Assembly (NCBI GenBank): GCA_019686135.1
Contig: JADGHL010000022.1
Location: 1 to 51,596 of the forward strand
From: Myxococcaceae bacterium
GTDB taxonomy: Bacteria; Myxococcota; Myxococcia; Myxococcales; Myxococcaceae
Direction: 5' to 3'
Length of the DNA: 51,596 bases
The notes under the pieces were generated by a model. It did not search any database, was not told the DNA's origin, and saw only the letters and a list, made by a program, of their open reading frames with translations. Positions 1 to 11,294 of this stretch are shown here, in pieces; position 1 is the stretch's first letter; every line of letters begins with the position of its first letter. The position numbers and the translations under genes are program-made.

Positions 1-23
1 GCGAACAGACGAGGGAGCTCCCC

Positions 24-482
24 ATGAAGACTGCAATCCAGGCACTCATCTTGATCACCTCCGGCGTCGTTTTCACCGGCTGTGGCAACCCCGCCCTCCG
101 CTACGTGGGGCTGTACTCCGGCACGGGGACGATGACGATGTCGTTCGACTCGTCGTCCGGCCAGCAGAGCGGCACGCGCCAGCTCGCGGGAAACGTGAAC
201 CTCCGCGAGGGGGTATCCAGCGACCTGGTCTACGACGACAGTGAGTGCCAGATCCCCTTCAACATGGATGATGCCGACAGCGCTTCGCTGGTCCCCGGTG
301 CCTCGTGCACCGGAAGCGCTGACGGTGCCACCGCGACCCTCACCTACACCAACGGCTTCATCAGGTTCGACGAGAAAATCGTGACGGTGACCCTGAACGC
401 GACCGTCACCGTCACCAAGAACGGCGCGACCGTCGTCGGCACGATGACGGAGGATCTGACGCTCACCCGGTTGACGAAGTAG
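24..482 (+). CDS. Small hypothetical lipoprotein
   Basis: A 152-residue protein with a short N-terminal signal peptide ending in VFTGC, so Cys20 is a likely lipidation site, although Phe at -3 is not the usual lipobox residue. The mature part is Thr/Ser-rich with alternating hydrophobic and polar residues and two cysteines, which suggests a small beta-rich domain. I do not recognise a family. A purine-rich GAGGGAG ribosome-binding site lies just before the ATG, and a strong hairpin terminator follows the stop codon, so it is probably transcribed separately from the peptidase gene downstream. The function is unknown; lipidation and export are inferred from the signal only. Confidence 0.7.
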   Translation: MKTAIQALILITSGVVFTGCGNPALRYVGLYSGTGTMTMSFDSSSGQQSGTRQLAGNVNLREGVSSDLVYDDSECQIPFNMDDADSASLVPGASCTGSADGATATLTYTNGFIRFDEKIVTVTLNATVTVTKNGATVVGTMTEDLTLTRLTK

Positions 483-503
483 GCCGGGCTCCAGCCGGCC
501 GAT

Positions 504-539
504 GCCCCGGTGCTCACCGAGCGCCGGGGCTTTTCTCTT
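504..539 (+). terminator. Rho-independent terminator after the small lipoprotein gene
   Basis: A 12-bp stem (GCCCCGGTGCTC pairing with GAGCGCCGGGGC, one G-T wobble) with a 3-nt loop is followed by TTTTCTCTT. This is a classic intrinsic terminator for the gene ending at 482. It ends about 33 bases before the ATG of the next gene, so that gene needs its own promoter within or after this stretch. Confidence 0.8.
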
Positions 540-572
540 GCGGCGCTCGCGATCGGCGGCATTGTGCGCCGG

Positions 573-2864
573 ATGAAGAACCTGCTCATCGTTCCGCTCG
601 TGGTGATGTGCGGCTGCGCCGCTCAGAACGAGGCGAAGCGTTCGGACGGGCCTCCCGAGGGGGCCACGGCCGATGCTCCCGCAGGTTCCGCGCAGGCGGC
701 GGTGACGCCGGCAGCGCCGAAGAAGACCACGCTCTACCCGGAGACGCGCGTCGAGGACCTGGTCGACACCGTCCACGGGAAGAAGGTCCGGGATCCCTAC
801 CGCTGGCTGGAGAATGAGAAGTCGCCCGAGGTCCAGGCGTGGATGAAGGCGCAGGACGCGTTCGCGCGCCAGCGGCTGCACGCGCTCCCGGAGCGCGAGG
901 CGCTCGCGAAGCGGTTCCACGAGCTCTTCTACGTGGATTCGGTGAACGTCCCCGTGCTGCGGCTCGTGCCGGGGAAGAAGGGCCAGGCGCCCACGCGGCG
1001 GTTCTTCTACACGCGCACGCTCGCCACGAAGGAGAAGGCGATCCTCTACGTGAAGGACGGCGACGATGGGCAGGAGCGCGTACTGCTGGAGCCGAACACC
1101 TGGAGCGCGGACAACACCATCTCGCTGGGCGGCTGGTATCCGTCGTGGGACGGCCGGAAGGTCGCCTTCAAGAAGAAGCCGAACGCGGCGGACGAGGCGA
1201 CGATCCACGTCATCGACGTGGAGTCCATGCAGGTCAGCGACGTGGACGTCATCCCCGGCGGCAAGTACGCCGAACCGTCCTGGTCGCCGGACTCGAAGGG
1301 CTTCTATTACGAGTGGCTGCCCACCGACCCAGGCATCCCGGTCGACGCGCGGCCGGGGTACACCGAGATCCGCTACCACGCGCTGGGGACGGATCCGGAG
1401 ACGGACGTGCCGATCCACCCGCGGACCGGCGACCCGAAGACCTTCCTCGCACAGTCGCTCTCGCGCGACGGCAGGTACCTCTTCGTCTACGTGCTGCGCG
1501 GCTGGAGCGAGAACGACGTCTACGTCAAACGGTTGAAGCCGGGCGTGGTCCCGCCCGCCGCCGAGAGCGGAAAGAACTTCACGCTGATCGCCCGGGGGCA
1601 GGATGTCCGCTACCTGGTCGGCGAGTGGAAGGACCAGCTGTACATCGCCACCGACGAGGGTGCGCCGAAGCAGCGCATCTTCAAGGTGAGCGCGGCGAAG
1701 CCGGAGCGGAAGAACTGGAAGGAGATCGTCCCCGAGGACTCGGAGGCGTCGCTGCAGAGCTTCAACATCGTAGGGAACGCGCTGGTGCTGCAGTACCTGC
1801 ACAACGCCTCCAGCGAGCTGCGCGTGCACGGGCTGGACGGCAGGCTGCTCCGGAAGCTGGAGCTGCCCGCGATCGGCAGCGCCACCAATGCGTACGGGCT
1901 GGAGGACGTGGACGACGCCTACTTCCAGTTCTCGTCCTTCACCGTGCCCAAGCAGGTCTACCGGACGTCCATCCGGAGCGGGAAGACGGAGCTGTGGGCG
2001 AAGGTGGAGCTGCCCATCGATCCTTCCCCGTACGTCGTGGAGCAGGTCTGGTACCCGTCAAAGGACGGGACGAAGATCTCGATGTTCCTCGTCCACCGCA
2101 GGGACGCGAAGCGCGATGGGCAGAACCCGGTGCTGCTCTACGGGTACGGCGGCTTCGACATCTCGCTCACGCCGTCGTTCATGTCGTCGCTCTATCCCTG
2201 GCTGGAGGCCGGCGGGATCTACGCGATGCCGAACCTGCGCGGCGGCGGCGAGTACGGCAAGGCGTGGCACGACGCGGGCCGCCTGGACAAGAAGCAGAAC
2301 GTGTTCGACGACTTCATCGCCGCGGCGGACTACCTGGCGAAGGAGGGGTGGTCGCGGCCTTCGAAGATCGCCATCTGGGGCGGTTCCAACGGCGGCCTGC
2401 TGGTGGGCGCGGCGATGGTGCAGGCCCCTGAGAAGTTCGGCGCGGTGGTGTGCGCGGTACCGCTGCTCGACATGGTGCGCTACCACCTCTTCGGCAGTGG
2501 CCGGACGTGGATCCCGGAATACGGCAGCGCCGAGGACCCGAAGCAGTTCGAGTATTTACTCGCGTACTCGCCGTACCACGGGATCAAGCAGGGCACCAAA
2601 TACCCGGCCCTTCTGATGGAGAGCGCAGATCACGACGACCGCGTCGACCCGATGCACGCGCGCAAGTTCGTGGCGGCGATCCAGGCGGCCTCCGCCGGCG
2701 ACGCGCCCGCGTTGATCCGGATCGAACGCAACGCCGGCCACGGGGGCGCGGATCAGGTCCGTCAGACGATTGACCTCTACGCCGATCAGTTCGCGTTTCT
2801 GATGCACCAGTTCGGTATGACGCCGGCGGCGCCTCGTGCCGCCAGCCAGGGGAGCGCGCACTGA
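573..2864 (+). CDS. Prolyl oligopeptidase family S9A serine peptidase, probable lipoprotein
   Basis: A 763-residue prolyl oligopeptidase, the usual size of the family. The N-terminal hallmark ([18 protein letters not shown], then DPYRWLE) and a beta-propeller region precede an alpha/beta-hydrolase domain with the nucleophile motif GGSNGG (Ser605), the acid loop ADHDDRV and the histidine motif NAGHGG. These enzymes cut short peptides after proline. I chose the ATG at 573 because it starts a compact signal sequence ([15 protein letters not shown]) whose Cys15 could be lipidated; an upstream in-frame ATG at 510 lies inside the preceding terminator and would bury this signal. An Ala/Pro-rich linker of about 40 residues follows. 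Attachment to a membrane facing the periplasm or outside is inferred. Confidence 0.9.
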   Translation: MKNLLIVPLVVMCGCAAQNEAKRSDGPPEGATADAPAGSAQAAVTPAAPKKTTLYPETRVEDLVDTVHGKKVRDPYRWLENEKSPEVQAWMKAQDAFARQRLHALPEREALAKRFHELFYVDSVNVPVLRLVPGKKGQAPTRRFFYTRTLATKEKAILYVKDGDDGQERVLLEPNTWSADNTISLGGWYPSWDGRKVAFKKKPNAADEATIHVIDVESMQVSDVDVIPGGKYAEPSWSPDSKGFYYEWLPTDPGIPVDARPGYTEIRYHALGTDPETDVPIHPRTGDPKTFLAQSLSRDGRYLFVYVLRGWSENDVYVKRLKPGVVPPAAESGKNFTLIARGQDVRYLVGEWKDQLYIATDEGAPKQRIFKVSAAKPERKNWKEIVPEDSEASLQSFNIVGNALVLQYLHNASSELRVHGLDGRLLRKLELPAIGSATNAYGLEDVDDAYFQFSSFTVPKQVYRTSIRSGKTELWAKVELPIDPSPYVVEQVWYPSKDGTKISMFLVHRRDAKRDGQNPVLLYGYGGFDISLTPSFMSSLYPWLEAGGIYAMPNLRGGGEYGKAWHDAGRLDKKQNVFDDFIAAADYLAKEGWSRPSKIAIWGGSNGGLLVGAAMVQAPEKFGAVVCAVPLLDMVRYHLFGSGRTWIPEYGSAEDPKQFEYLLAYSPYHGIKQGTKYPALLMESADHDDRVDPMHARKFVAAIQAASAGDAPALIRIERNAGHGGADQVRQTIDLYADQFAFLMHQFGMTPAAPRAASQGSAH

Positions 2865-2988
2865 TTCCGCCCGCCGCGGAATCGGGGCGGCGGGGAACAC
2901 GGGTAGCAGGAAACCTTGTTGTAGGATCGCTCGCGGGCATCTGGGTCCGTGGCGTGACTAACGTTGTCCCGGAAGGGGAATCCAAAGC

Positions 2989-5433
<2,445 letters not shown>

Positions 5434-5520
5434 CGGGCGGCCGGGCCGCGGTCCAGCCCGCGTACGCAGATGCGGCCACGGGGCCTTGAGCGGGATAGCA
5501 TCCCCGCCGAGGCTTCACGA

Positions 5521-5691
5521 GTGACGCTCAAACACTTCGTGCTCATCGCGGCGCTGACCCCGGCGGCGGGCTTTCTCGCCGCGCGGAGCGGGGCGGAGGA
5601 GGATGAGGTGCTCTCGCTCGCGCTGGTGGCATCGCTCGCCGGCGCCGCGGGGCTGCTCATCCGCGAGCTCGAGGCGAGCGGAGATGACTGA
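5521..5691 (+). CDS. Small membrane protein, hypothetical
   Basis: A very short protein (56 residues from the GTG at 5521; 73 from an upstream ATG at 5470) with two hydrophobic stretches, HFVLIAALTPAAGFLAA and LALVASLAGAAGLLI, separated by an acidic turn. That pattern suggests a hairpin-like inner-membrane miniprotein. Its stop codon overlaps the ATG of the peptide-binding lipoprotein gene (ATG at 5684, TGA at 5689-5691), so it may be translated as the first gene of the ABC importer operon. I do not recognise a family. The gene is supported by the overlap and the hydrophobic pattern only. Confidence 0.45.
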   Translation: MTLKHFVLIAALTPAAGFLAARSGAEEDEVLSLALVASLAGAAGLLIRELEASGDD

Positions 5692-7357
5692 GGCCGCCGT
5701 GGTCACGCGCGCCCGACTGATACCGCTGTTGCTGCTCCTTTCCGCGTGCGGGCGGTGCGGGTTCCAGGAGGACGGCGGCGTCAAGATCGTCGTCCCCGCG
5801 ATGCCCACCACCCTGGACTGGAACACGTCCGATCCGACGAGCTGGGTGAACTACCCGGTGATGCTGGCCACCATGCGCGGGCTCACGTCGCTCGGGCCGG
5901 ACAACACCATCCGACCGGGCCTGGCGTCGTCGTGGACGCGCGAGCGCACGCCCGAAGGTCACGAGGCTTACACCTTCCAGTTGCGCCGCGACGTGCGCTG
6001 GTCGGACGGCGCGCCGCTGGTGGCGCAGGACTTCGTCCTGGGGTGGCGGCGCGCGGCGGTGGGCAAGGAGCGTGGCGAGGTGGCGGACGTGCTCGGCGCG
6101 GAGCCAGTGCTGGCGGCGATCGCCCGCGGCGCGCCGAAGGAGGAGGTCGACGCGCTCCTCGAGGGGCTCGAGGTCCGGGCCCTCGACGCCCACACGCTGC
6201 GGATCGTGCTCACGCGTCCGCGCAGCTACTTTCTGGCGCGGATGGCGAACGTCTACCTCTTCTTCCCCGCGCCCTCCGCCCAGCTCGCGGGCAAGAGCGA
6301 GGAGGAGATCCGCGCGTACTTCGAGCGGCCACAGGACGGGCACCCGGTGTCGCTGGGGCCGTGGCGCGTGGAGGCCTGGGACCGCGCCGGCGAGCGCATC
6401 CGGCTGGTGCGGAACCCGGTTTCCGCCTTCGCTCCCGCGCCGATCGACGGCTTCGTTCCGCCGGAGCGGGTGACGCTGTTGCGTTCGGAGATCGGCCCCG
6501 CGCTGTTCGAGCGCAACCGCGTGGGGTTCGTCTTCGTCGACAGCGCGATCGCGCTGCAACAGGCGCCGACGGCCGACCTTCAGCGCCGCGAGCTGCTGTC
6601 GACGTACTTTCTGGGCTTCAACACCGAAAGGCCGCCGATGGACCGCGCCGAGGTCCGCCGGGCGATCGCCCAGGCGCTGGATCGGGACGCTCTTCTCCAG
6701 GGGCTGCTCCCGGCGGCGCGACCCACGCGCACGCTCCTGCCGCCGGACCTCCCCGGGGCGATGAGCGCCGAGGACGAACGGCGGCTCGTGACGTACGACC
6801 CCGAGGCGGCGAGGCCGGTGCTCCGCGCGGTGGACCGCCCCTTGAGGCTGGTATTCAAAGCGGGCGAGTCCTTCATCCCCGAGGTGGCGATCGCCGAACG
6901 GATCCGCGCGCAGTTGGCGAAGGTGGGCGTGAAGGTGGAGCTGGACGCGCGGTACGACTTCTCCGCGGAGCTGGCGCGCCGCGGCCCGGATGCGCGGCGC
7001 ACGTTCGATCTCTACCTGCGGCGGATCGGCGCGGACTACGCGCACCCCAAGACGTTCTTCACGCTGTTCGAGCGCAACGGGAACCACCAGACCGGCTGGG
7101 AGACGTGCGATGGCGGAACGTCCATCCGCCGCTTCGAGGCGCTGCTCGCGCAGGGCGATGCCGCGGCCGATCCGGAGACCGCGCGCCGGGCGTACACGGC
7201 GGCCCAGCTGCTCCTGCTCCGCGAGGAGGCGGTGATCGTCCCGCTGTACCACCCGGACCGTTACTACCGGCGCCAGAGCGGGCTGCGCGGCGTGGAGGTG
7301 GATCCGTTCAACTTCATCTCGCTGGGTGACCTGCAGGTCCGAAAGGACGCCCGATGA
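5684..7357 (+). CDS. Oligopeptide-type ABC transporter substrate-binding lipoprotein (SBP family 5)
   Basis: A 557-residue family 5 extracellular solute-binding protein (OppA/DppA-like). The signal peptide ends in LLLSAC, making Cys22 a lipidation site. Typical family features are the start of the mature part (VPAMPTTLDWNTSD), RGLTSLGPDN, LASSW, the motif RDVRWSDGAPLVAQDFV and the later stretch FNTERPPMDRAEVRRAIAQA. The ATG at 5684 was chosen because it starts a clean lipoprotein signal and overlaps the preceding small gene; a longer frame from 5603 adds an arginine-rich stretch that is not a signal. It would capture oligopeptides in the periplasm and deliver them to the two permeases encoded directly downstream, which overlap each other. 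The exact substrate is not predictable. Confidence 0.88.
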   Translation: MTEAAVVTRARLIPLLLLLSACGRCGFQEDGGVKIVVPAMPTTLDWNTSDPTSWVNYPVMLATMRGLTSLGPDNTIRPGLASSWTRERTPEGHEAYTFQLRRDVRWSDGAPLVAQDFVLGWRRAAVGKERGEVADVLGAEPVLAAIARGAPKEEVDALLEGLEVRALDAHTLRIVLTRPRSYFLARMANVYLFFPAPSAQLAGKSEEEIRAYFERPQDGHPVSLGPWRVEAWDRAGERIRLVRNPVSAFAPAPIDGFVPPERVTLLRSEIGPALFERNRVGFVFVDSAIALQQAPTADLQRRELLSTYFLGFNTERPPMDRAEVRRAIAQALDRDALLQGLLPAARPTRTLLPPDLPGAMSAEDERRLVTYDPEAARPVLRAVDRPLRLVFKAGESFIPEVAIAERIRAQLAKVGVKVELDARYDFSAELARRGPDARRTFDLYLRRIGADYAHPKTFFTLFERNGNHQTGWETCDGGTSIRRFEALLAQGDAAADPETARRAYTAAQLLLLREEAVIVPLYHPDRYYRRQSGLRGVEVDPFNFISLGDLQVRKDAR

Positions 7358-8244
7358 TCCGCGCCGTGGCCCTCCGCGCGCTGCGGCAGCTGGCGATCGT
7401 CCCGATCGTGGCGGTGGCCTCGTACTTCCTGATGGCGGCGCTGCCTCTGCAGATCGACGACGAGAGCAAGCGGGCGCTGCCGGCGGATCTGGTCGCCTCC
7501 TACCGGAAGGATCTCGGCCTCGGCGAGCCGCTGGGCGTGTTGCGGCCGTGGGAGAAGCTCTTCGCCGGCGAACGGCTGGGCACCAGCGCCCAGGGCGTCA
7601 CCGGAGCGGAGATGCTGGAGAAGCTCGCGGGCAGCGTCGGCGTGGGCCTGATGGCGCTGGCGCTCGCGCTCGTCTGGGCGTTCGCGTGGGCGCTCGTCCG
7701 GGTTCTCGTGGTCGAACCGCGTTCTCCCGGCGCGTCCGACGTCGTGCCGGCGATCGCCTTCGGCACGCCGGTGTTCATCCCGGCGCTTCTGCTCGTTCCG
7801 GCGGTGGCGGAGGCGGGGTACCTGTTGCCGGAGCTGGCCGCGGCGCTGGTGATCTCCATCTGGCCGGGCGTGTTCCTCGGGTCCCTTCTGGCGGATGGCC
7901 TGGGCGACGAGCTCCGCCGGGATTACGTGCGCACCGCGAAGGGCAAGGGGCTGGCCGCCCATGAGGTGCTTCGTCGGCACGTTCTACCGAACGTCCTGCC
8001 GGTGTTGCTGGATGCGCTCGGACCCGTGGCCACCGCGCTCCTTGCGGGATCGTTCGCGGCGGAGCGCGTGCTCGGGCTGCCGTACTTCGGCCAGCTCTAC
8101 GTGGTGGCGGTGCTCCAGAAGCAACTGGCGGTCGTGGTGGTGGCGACGACCCTCTTCGCGTCGGTGCTGGTGGTGGTGACCGTGGCGGTGGAGCTGGTGC
8201 GGGCGTTCGTCGATCCCCGGTCGCGCGAGGAGCGGACGGCGTGA
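7354..8244 (+). CDS. ABC transporter permease, DppB/OppB-like
   Basis: A 296-residue inner-membrane permease with an N-terminal membrane segment, several further hydrophobic segments and the cytoplasmic EAA-type loop (RRDYVRTAKGKGLAAHEVLRRH) that docks on the ATPase. It is somewhat shorter than classical DppB, but the layout, a first TM followed by a periplasmic stretch containing YRKDLGLGEPL, is typical. The ATG overlaps the stop of the binding-protein gene (ATGA), which indicates translational coupling. It would form the channel as a heterodimer with the next gene product. Confidence 0.87.
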   Translation: MIRAVALRALRQLAIVPIVAVASYFLMAALPLQIDDESKRALPADLVASYRKDLGLGEPLGVLRPWEKLFAGERLGTSAQGVTGAEMLEKLAGSVGVGLMALALALVWAFAWALVRVLVVEPRSPGASDVVPAIAFGTPVFIPALLLVPAVAEAGYLLPELAAALVISIWPGVFLGSLLADGLGDELRRDYVRTAKGKGLAAHEVLRRHVLPNVLPVLLDALGPVATALLAGSFAAERVLGLPYFGQLYVVAVLQKQLAVVVVATTLFASVLVVVTVAVELVRAFVDPRSREERTA

Positions 8245-9044
8245 AGCGGCGCGTGGCGTTCGTCGGCCTGGGCCTCCTCGCTCTTCTGTGGGGGACGTCG
8301 TTCGTCTTCGGGCGGCTCGCGCCCGGTGTGCTGGCCGCGCACTGTCCGTTCGGCCGCGACGTGCTCCGGCCGGATCAGACTGTGTGCGAGCTCTCGTTCG
8401 GCGGGCTGTGGGTGTCGCTCGGCATCGGGCTCTCGGCCGGGGCGATCGCGACGATTTTGGGCCTTGTCATCGCCGCCAGTGCGCGCGGGGCCGGCGGCGG
8501 CGCCGAGCGGTGGATCCTCCGCTTCGCTGATTCGTTCTTCGCGCTCCCTGACGTGCTGGTGCTGATGGTGATCCAGCTCGCGGGGCAGCTGTTGGGCGAC
8601 GTCGACCCGGCGCTGAAGGCCTCGCCGCCGGTGTTGATGGTGATCTCCCTGGCGCTCGTCGGCTGGGCGGGGCCCACGCGGATGTTCCGCAACCGGCTCG
8701 CGTCGCTGGAGGCGCAGGAGTTCATCGCCGCGGCGCGCGCGCTCGGCAGCTCGCGGGGGCACCTGCTCCGGCGGCACCTGTGGCCCGGCCTCCGGGGCTT
8801 CGCGCTCACCGTCTTCCTCAGCCGCGTGCCCGCGGCGATCCTGGCCGAGTCCACCGTCTCCTTCTTCGGGATCGCCCGCATGGAGCCCATGTCGCTCGGT
8901 CGCTACCTGGGCACGAGCTACTCGGCGCTCATCTACGAAGACGGCGGGCGCATCGTCCTGCCTGCGTGGGGGTTGCTCATCGCCGTGGTCCTCGCGTCGA
9001 CGCTCGCCTCGCGCGGCCTTTCCGTCCCCGAGCGTGCCCGGTAG
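8241..9044 (+). CDS. ABC transporter permease, DppC/OppC-like
   Basis: A 267-residue permease starting at a GTG that overlaps the stop of the preceding permease gene (GTGA). It has an N-terminal TM segment, a further set of TM segments, and the EAA loop EFIAAARALGSSRGHLLRRH followed by the family signature AESTVSFFGI. It should pair with the DppB-like protein. No Opp/Dpp-type ATPase gene follows: the next gene is a response regulator. The transporter therefore needs ATPases encoded elsewhere. Confidence 0.87.
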   Translation: MKRRVAFVGLGLLALLWGTSFVFGRLAPGVLAAHCPFGRDVLRPDQTVCELSFGGLWVSLGIGLSAGAIATILGLVIAASARGAGGGAERWILRFADSFFALPDVLVLMVIQLAGQLLGDVDPALKASPPVLMVISLALVGWAGPTRMFRNRLASLEAQEFIAAARALGSSRGHLLRRHLWPGLRGFALTVFLSRVPAAILAESTVSFFGIARMEPMSLGRYLGTSYSALIYEDGGRIVLPAWGLLIAVVLASTLASRGLSVPERAR

Positions 9045-9128
9045 CAAACCAGCCGGGCGGGCAGGGCGCGCGCGCCGGGGATGAGGCCCGAGCGTTCCAC
9101 GGGTTGCATCAGGGCCGAGGGTGAACGC

Positions 9129-9566
9129 ATGCAGGACACCGAGACCACTTCCAGCACGGAGACGCTTCGCAACGACGACGAGCTCCAGCGTCAGCAGGTC
9201 CGCCGCACGGTGCTCCTCGTCGAAGACGATCCGGCGAACCGCGAGTCGCTGGGGGAGATCCTCCAGCTGTGGGGGTACGAGGTGCTCCCGGTCAGCTCCG
9301 CCGAGGAGGCGGAGTACGCGGTCCGCCGGCGGCAGCCGGACGTCGCGTTGATCGACGTGTACCTGCCGGGAAAGAGCGGCGCGAGCCTGATGACCCGCCT
9401 GCGCGACCGCTTCCCGGACGTGGTGCTGATAGGCATGAGTGGCCTGGGCGATTCGGCGATGGCGCGCACGGTCAAGGGCGTCGGCGCGGACATCTTCATC
9501 GGCAAGCCGATCGATCTCGACGCGCTGGCCAGGGCCCTCAAGGCATCCCACACCAGCTGGCACTGA
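9129..9566 (+). CDS. Single-domain response regulator (receiver only)
   Basis: A 145-residue protein made of a receiver domain with a short N-terminal extension of about 25 acidic/polar residues. The acidic pair is in VLLVEDDPANRESL (Asp33/Asp34), the phosphoacceptor is Asp76 in ALIDVYLPG, the switch Ser is in IGMSG, and the conserved Lys is in GKPIDLDAL. There is no output domain, so it works by protein-protein contact like CheY or Spo0F. The ATG at 9129 gives a compact protein; a longer frame from 9081 is possible but adds an unlike, arginine-containing leader. No sensor kinase is nearby, so it is an orphan. Confidence 0.88.
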   Translation: MQDTETTSSTETLRNDDELQRQQVRRTVLLVEDDPANRESLGEILQLWGYEVLPVSSAEEAEYAVRRRQPDVALIDVYLPGKSGASLMTRLRDRFPDVVLIGMSGLGDSAMARTVKGVGADIFIGKPIDLDALARALKASHTSWH

Positions 9567-9614
9567 AGGCCACAGGAGGTTGGCGGCCGCGGCCGGATTT
9601 GAGACCGTCAGGGC

Positions 9615-11294
9615 GTGGTCCGTTGCCTGCTGATCGCGATCGTGTGCGCATGCGCGTGGGGCTGCGTGCCCGGCGCGCCGGGTGTCCCCGCCACGCCCAC
9701 CGGACATCCGGAGCCCGAAGAAACCGCGCCCGATCCCTGCGAGGGCATCGAGGACGTTCCGCCCACCCAGCTATCGCGGCTGACGCCGATCCAGTACGCG
9801 AATTCGCTCGTCGATCTGTCGGAGGGAGCGATCGCCCCGCCCCAGCTCCCCGCGCAGATTTCGTCCTACATCACCGAGCTCGAGGTGGAGGCGATCTCCC
9901 AGACCTCCCACGACCTGGTCGCCAGGGGGCTGCACCGCGCGTTCATCCCGTGCGATCCCGCGGCCGTCGACACAGCCTCGCAGGACGCGTGCGCGGCCGG
10001 CTTCATCGACGCGTTCGGCCTGCGCCTGTTCCGCCGGCCCGTCGCGCCTGACGAGCGGGAGACGCTCCTCGGGTACTACCAGCGGATCGGCACGGACCCG
10101 GACATCTCCCCGCCGCCGTCGTTCGACGAGCGGATCGCCGCGGTGGCGGAGGTGATGCTCGCCTCACCCCAGTTCCTCTACGTGCACGACGAAGGGCTCC
10201 CTTCGGACGGGCCGCTCCGGCGCACCACTGGCTACGAGCGCGCGGCGAAGCTGTCGTTGTTCCTGTTCGACCGCGCGCCGGATGAAGCGTTGCTCGCGCT
10301 CGCGGCCGAAGGCGCGCTCGACGACGACGAGGGCCTGAGGGCCCAGGCCGAGAAGATGGTCCTCGACCCCAGGGCCCGTCCGGTGCTGCGCCGCTTCGCC
10401 GCCGCGTGGCTGGGGCTGGAAGCCTCCGGCAGCAGCCCTTCGCTGGAGGACCGCGCGAAGTCGGCGGCCTCGTTCCCGTTCGACTCGCCGGAGCTGCGCT
10501 GGGCGATGCGCGAAGAGGTCGAGTCGCTCTACGAGCGCGTGGTGGCCGACGGCGACGCGCGCTTCGAATCGCTCTTCACGACCGCCGACGCGAAGGTGAC
10601 GCCCGCGCTGGCGGAGCTGTACGGTACAGGCTGGGCGAACGGGTGGACCACGCTCGATGGCCGCCGACGCGCCGGCATCCTCACCCGCGCTGCTTTCCTC
10701 GCGCAGTTCGCTGGGCCGGAGGTGACCTCGCCCATCCGCCGCGGCGCGCACCTGTACCGCAACGTGCTCGGGCTGCCGCTGGGGGATCCGCCGCCCGGCG
10801 CGAACCTCACGCCGCCTCGTCCGGGCGGCGAAGAGATCCTCACCACGCGCGAGGCGGCCGAGGCTCGGACCTCCAACCCTGCCTGCCAGGCGTGCCACGG
10901 GTTCTTCAATCCGCTCGGCTTCGCCTTCGAGCACTACGACGCGATGGGCCGCTGGCGTGACGTGGAGCTCGTGCCCACTGCGGATGGGGACGTGGTGGAA
11001 CTGCCCGTGAGCTCCCGCACGGAGCAGCGGGCGCCCGGGCTGGAAGGGACGGACGAGGACGCGGTGGCGCTGTCCGCGCGCATCGGTCAGAGCGCGGTGG
11101 CGCACGACGCCCACGCCACGCGCTGGTTCAAAACCCTGGTGGGCCGGCCGATCGCCGCCGAGGACGCGTGCACGTTGAAGCGCATCAGGTCCCGCTTTCT
11201 CGACACGGGCGATCTCCGCGCGCTCCTGGTCGACGTGGCCACGAGCCCGCCGACCCGCTGGGTGCGCCCGCAACCGGAGGAGGAGTCGCCATGA
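9615..11294 (+). CDS. DUF1592/DUF1588/DUF1595-type exported protein
   Basis: A 559-residue protein starting at GTG with a hydrophobic signal (CLLIAIVCACAWGC) that may be lipidated at Cys17. It has the DUF1595-like segment LRLFRRPVAPDERETLLGYY, a DUF1592 core and a C-terminal DUF1588/1585 part containing CQACH (Cys424-His428) within PACQACHGFFNPLGFAFEHYD. CXXCH can attach a haem covalently, which would make this a cytochrome-like exported protein; whether haem is bound is not shown. Families of this kind are common in Planctomycetes and Myxococcota, usually beside a DUF1552 gene, as here (ATGA overlap with the next gene). The biochemical role is not established. Confidence 0.85.
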   Translation: MVRCLLIAIVCACAWGCVPGAPGVPATPTGHPEPEETAPDPCEGIEDVPPTQLSRLTPIQYANSLVDLSEGAIAPPQLPAQISSYITELEVEAISQTSHDLVARGLHRAFIPCDPAAVDTASQDACAAGFIDAFGLRLFRRPVAPDERETLLGYYQRIGTDPDISPPPSFDERIAAVAEVMLASPQFLYVHDEGLPSDGPLRRTTGYERAAKLSLFLFDRAPDEALLALAAEGALDDDEGLRAQAEKMVLDPRARPVLRRFAAAWLGLEASGSSPSLEDRAKSAASFPFDSPELRWAMREEVESLYERVVADGDARFESLFTTADAKVTPALAELYGTGWANGWTTLDGRRRAGILTRAAFLAQFAGPEVTSPIRRGAHLYRNVLGLPLGDPPPGANLTPPRPGGEEILTTREAAEARTSNPACQACHGFFNPLGFAFEHYDAMGRWRDVELVPTADGDVVELPVSSRTEQRAPGLEGTDEDAVALSARIGQSAVAHDAHATRWFKTLVGRPIAAEDACTLKRIRSRFLDTGDLRALLVDVATSPPTRWVRPQPEEESP

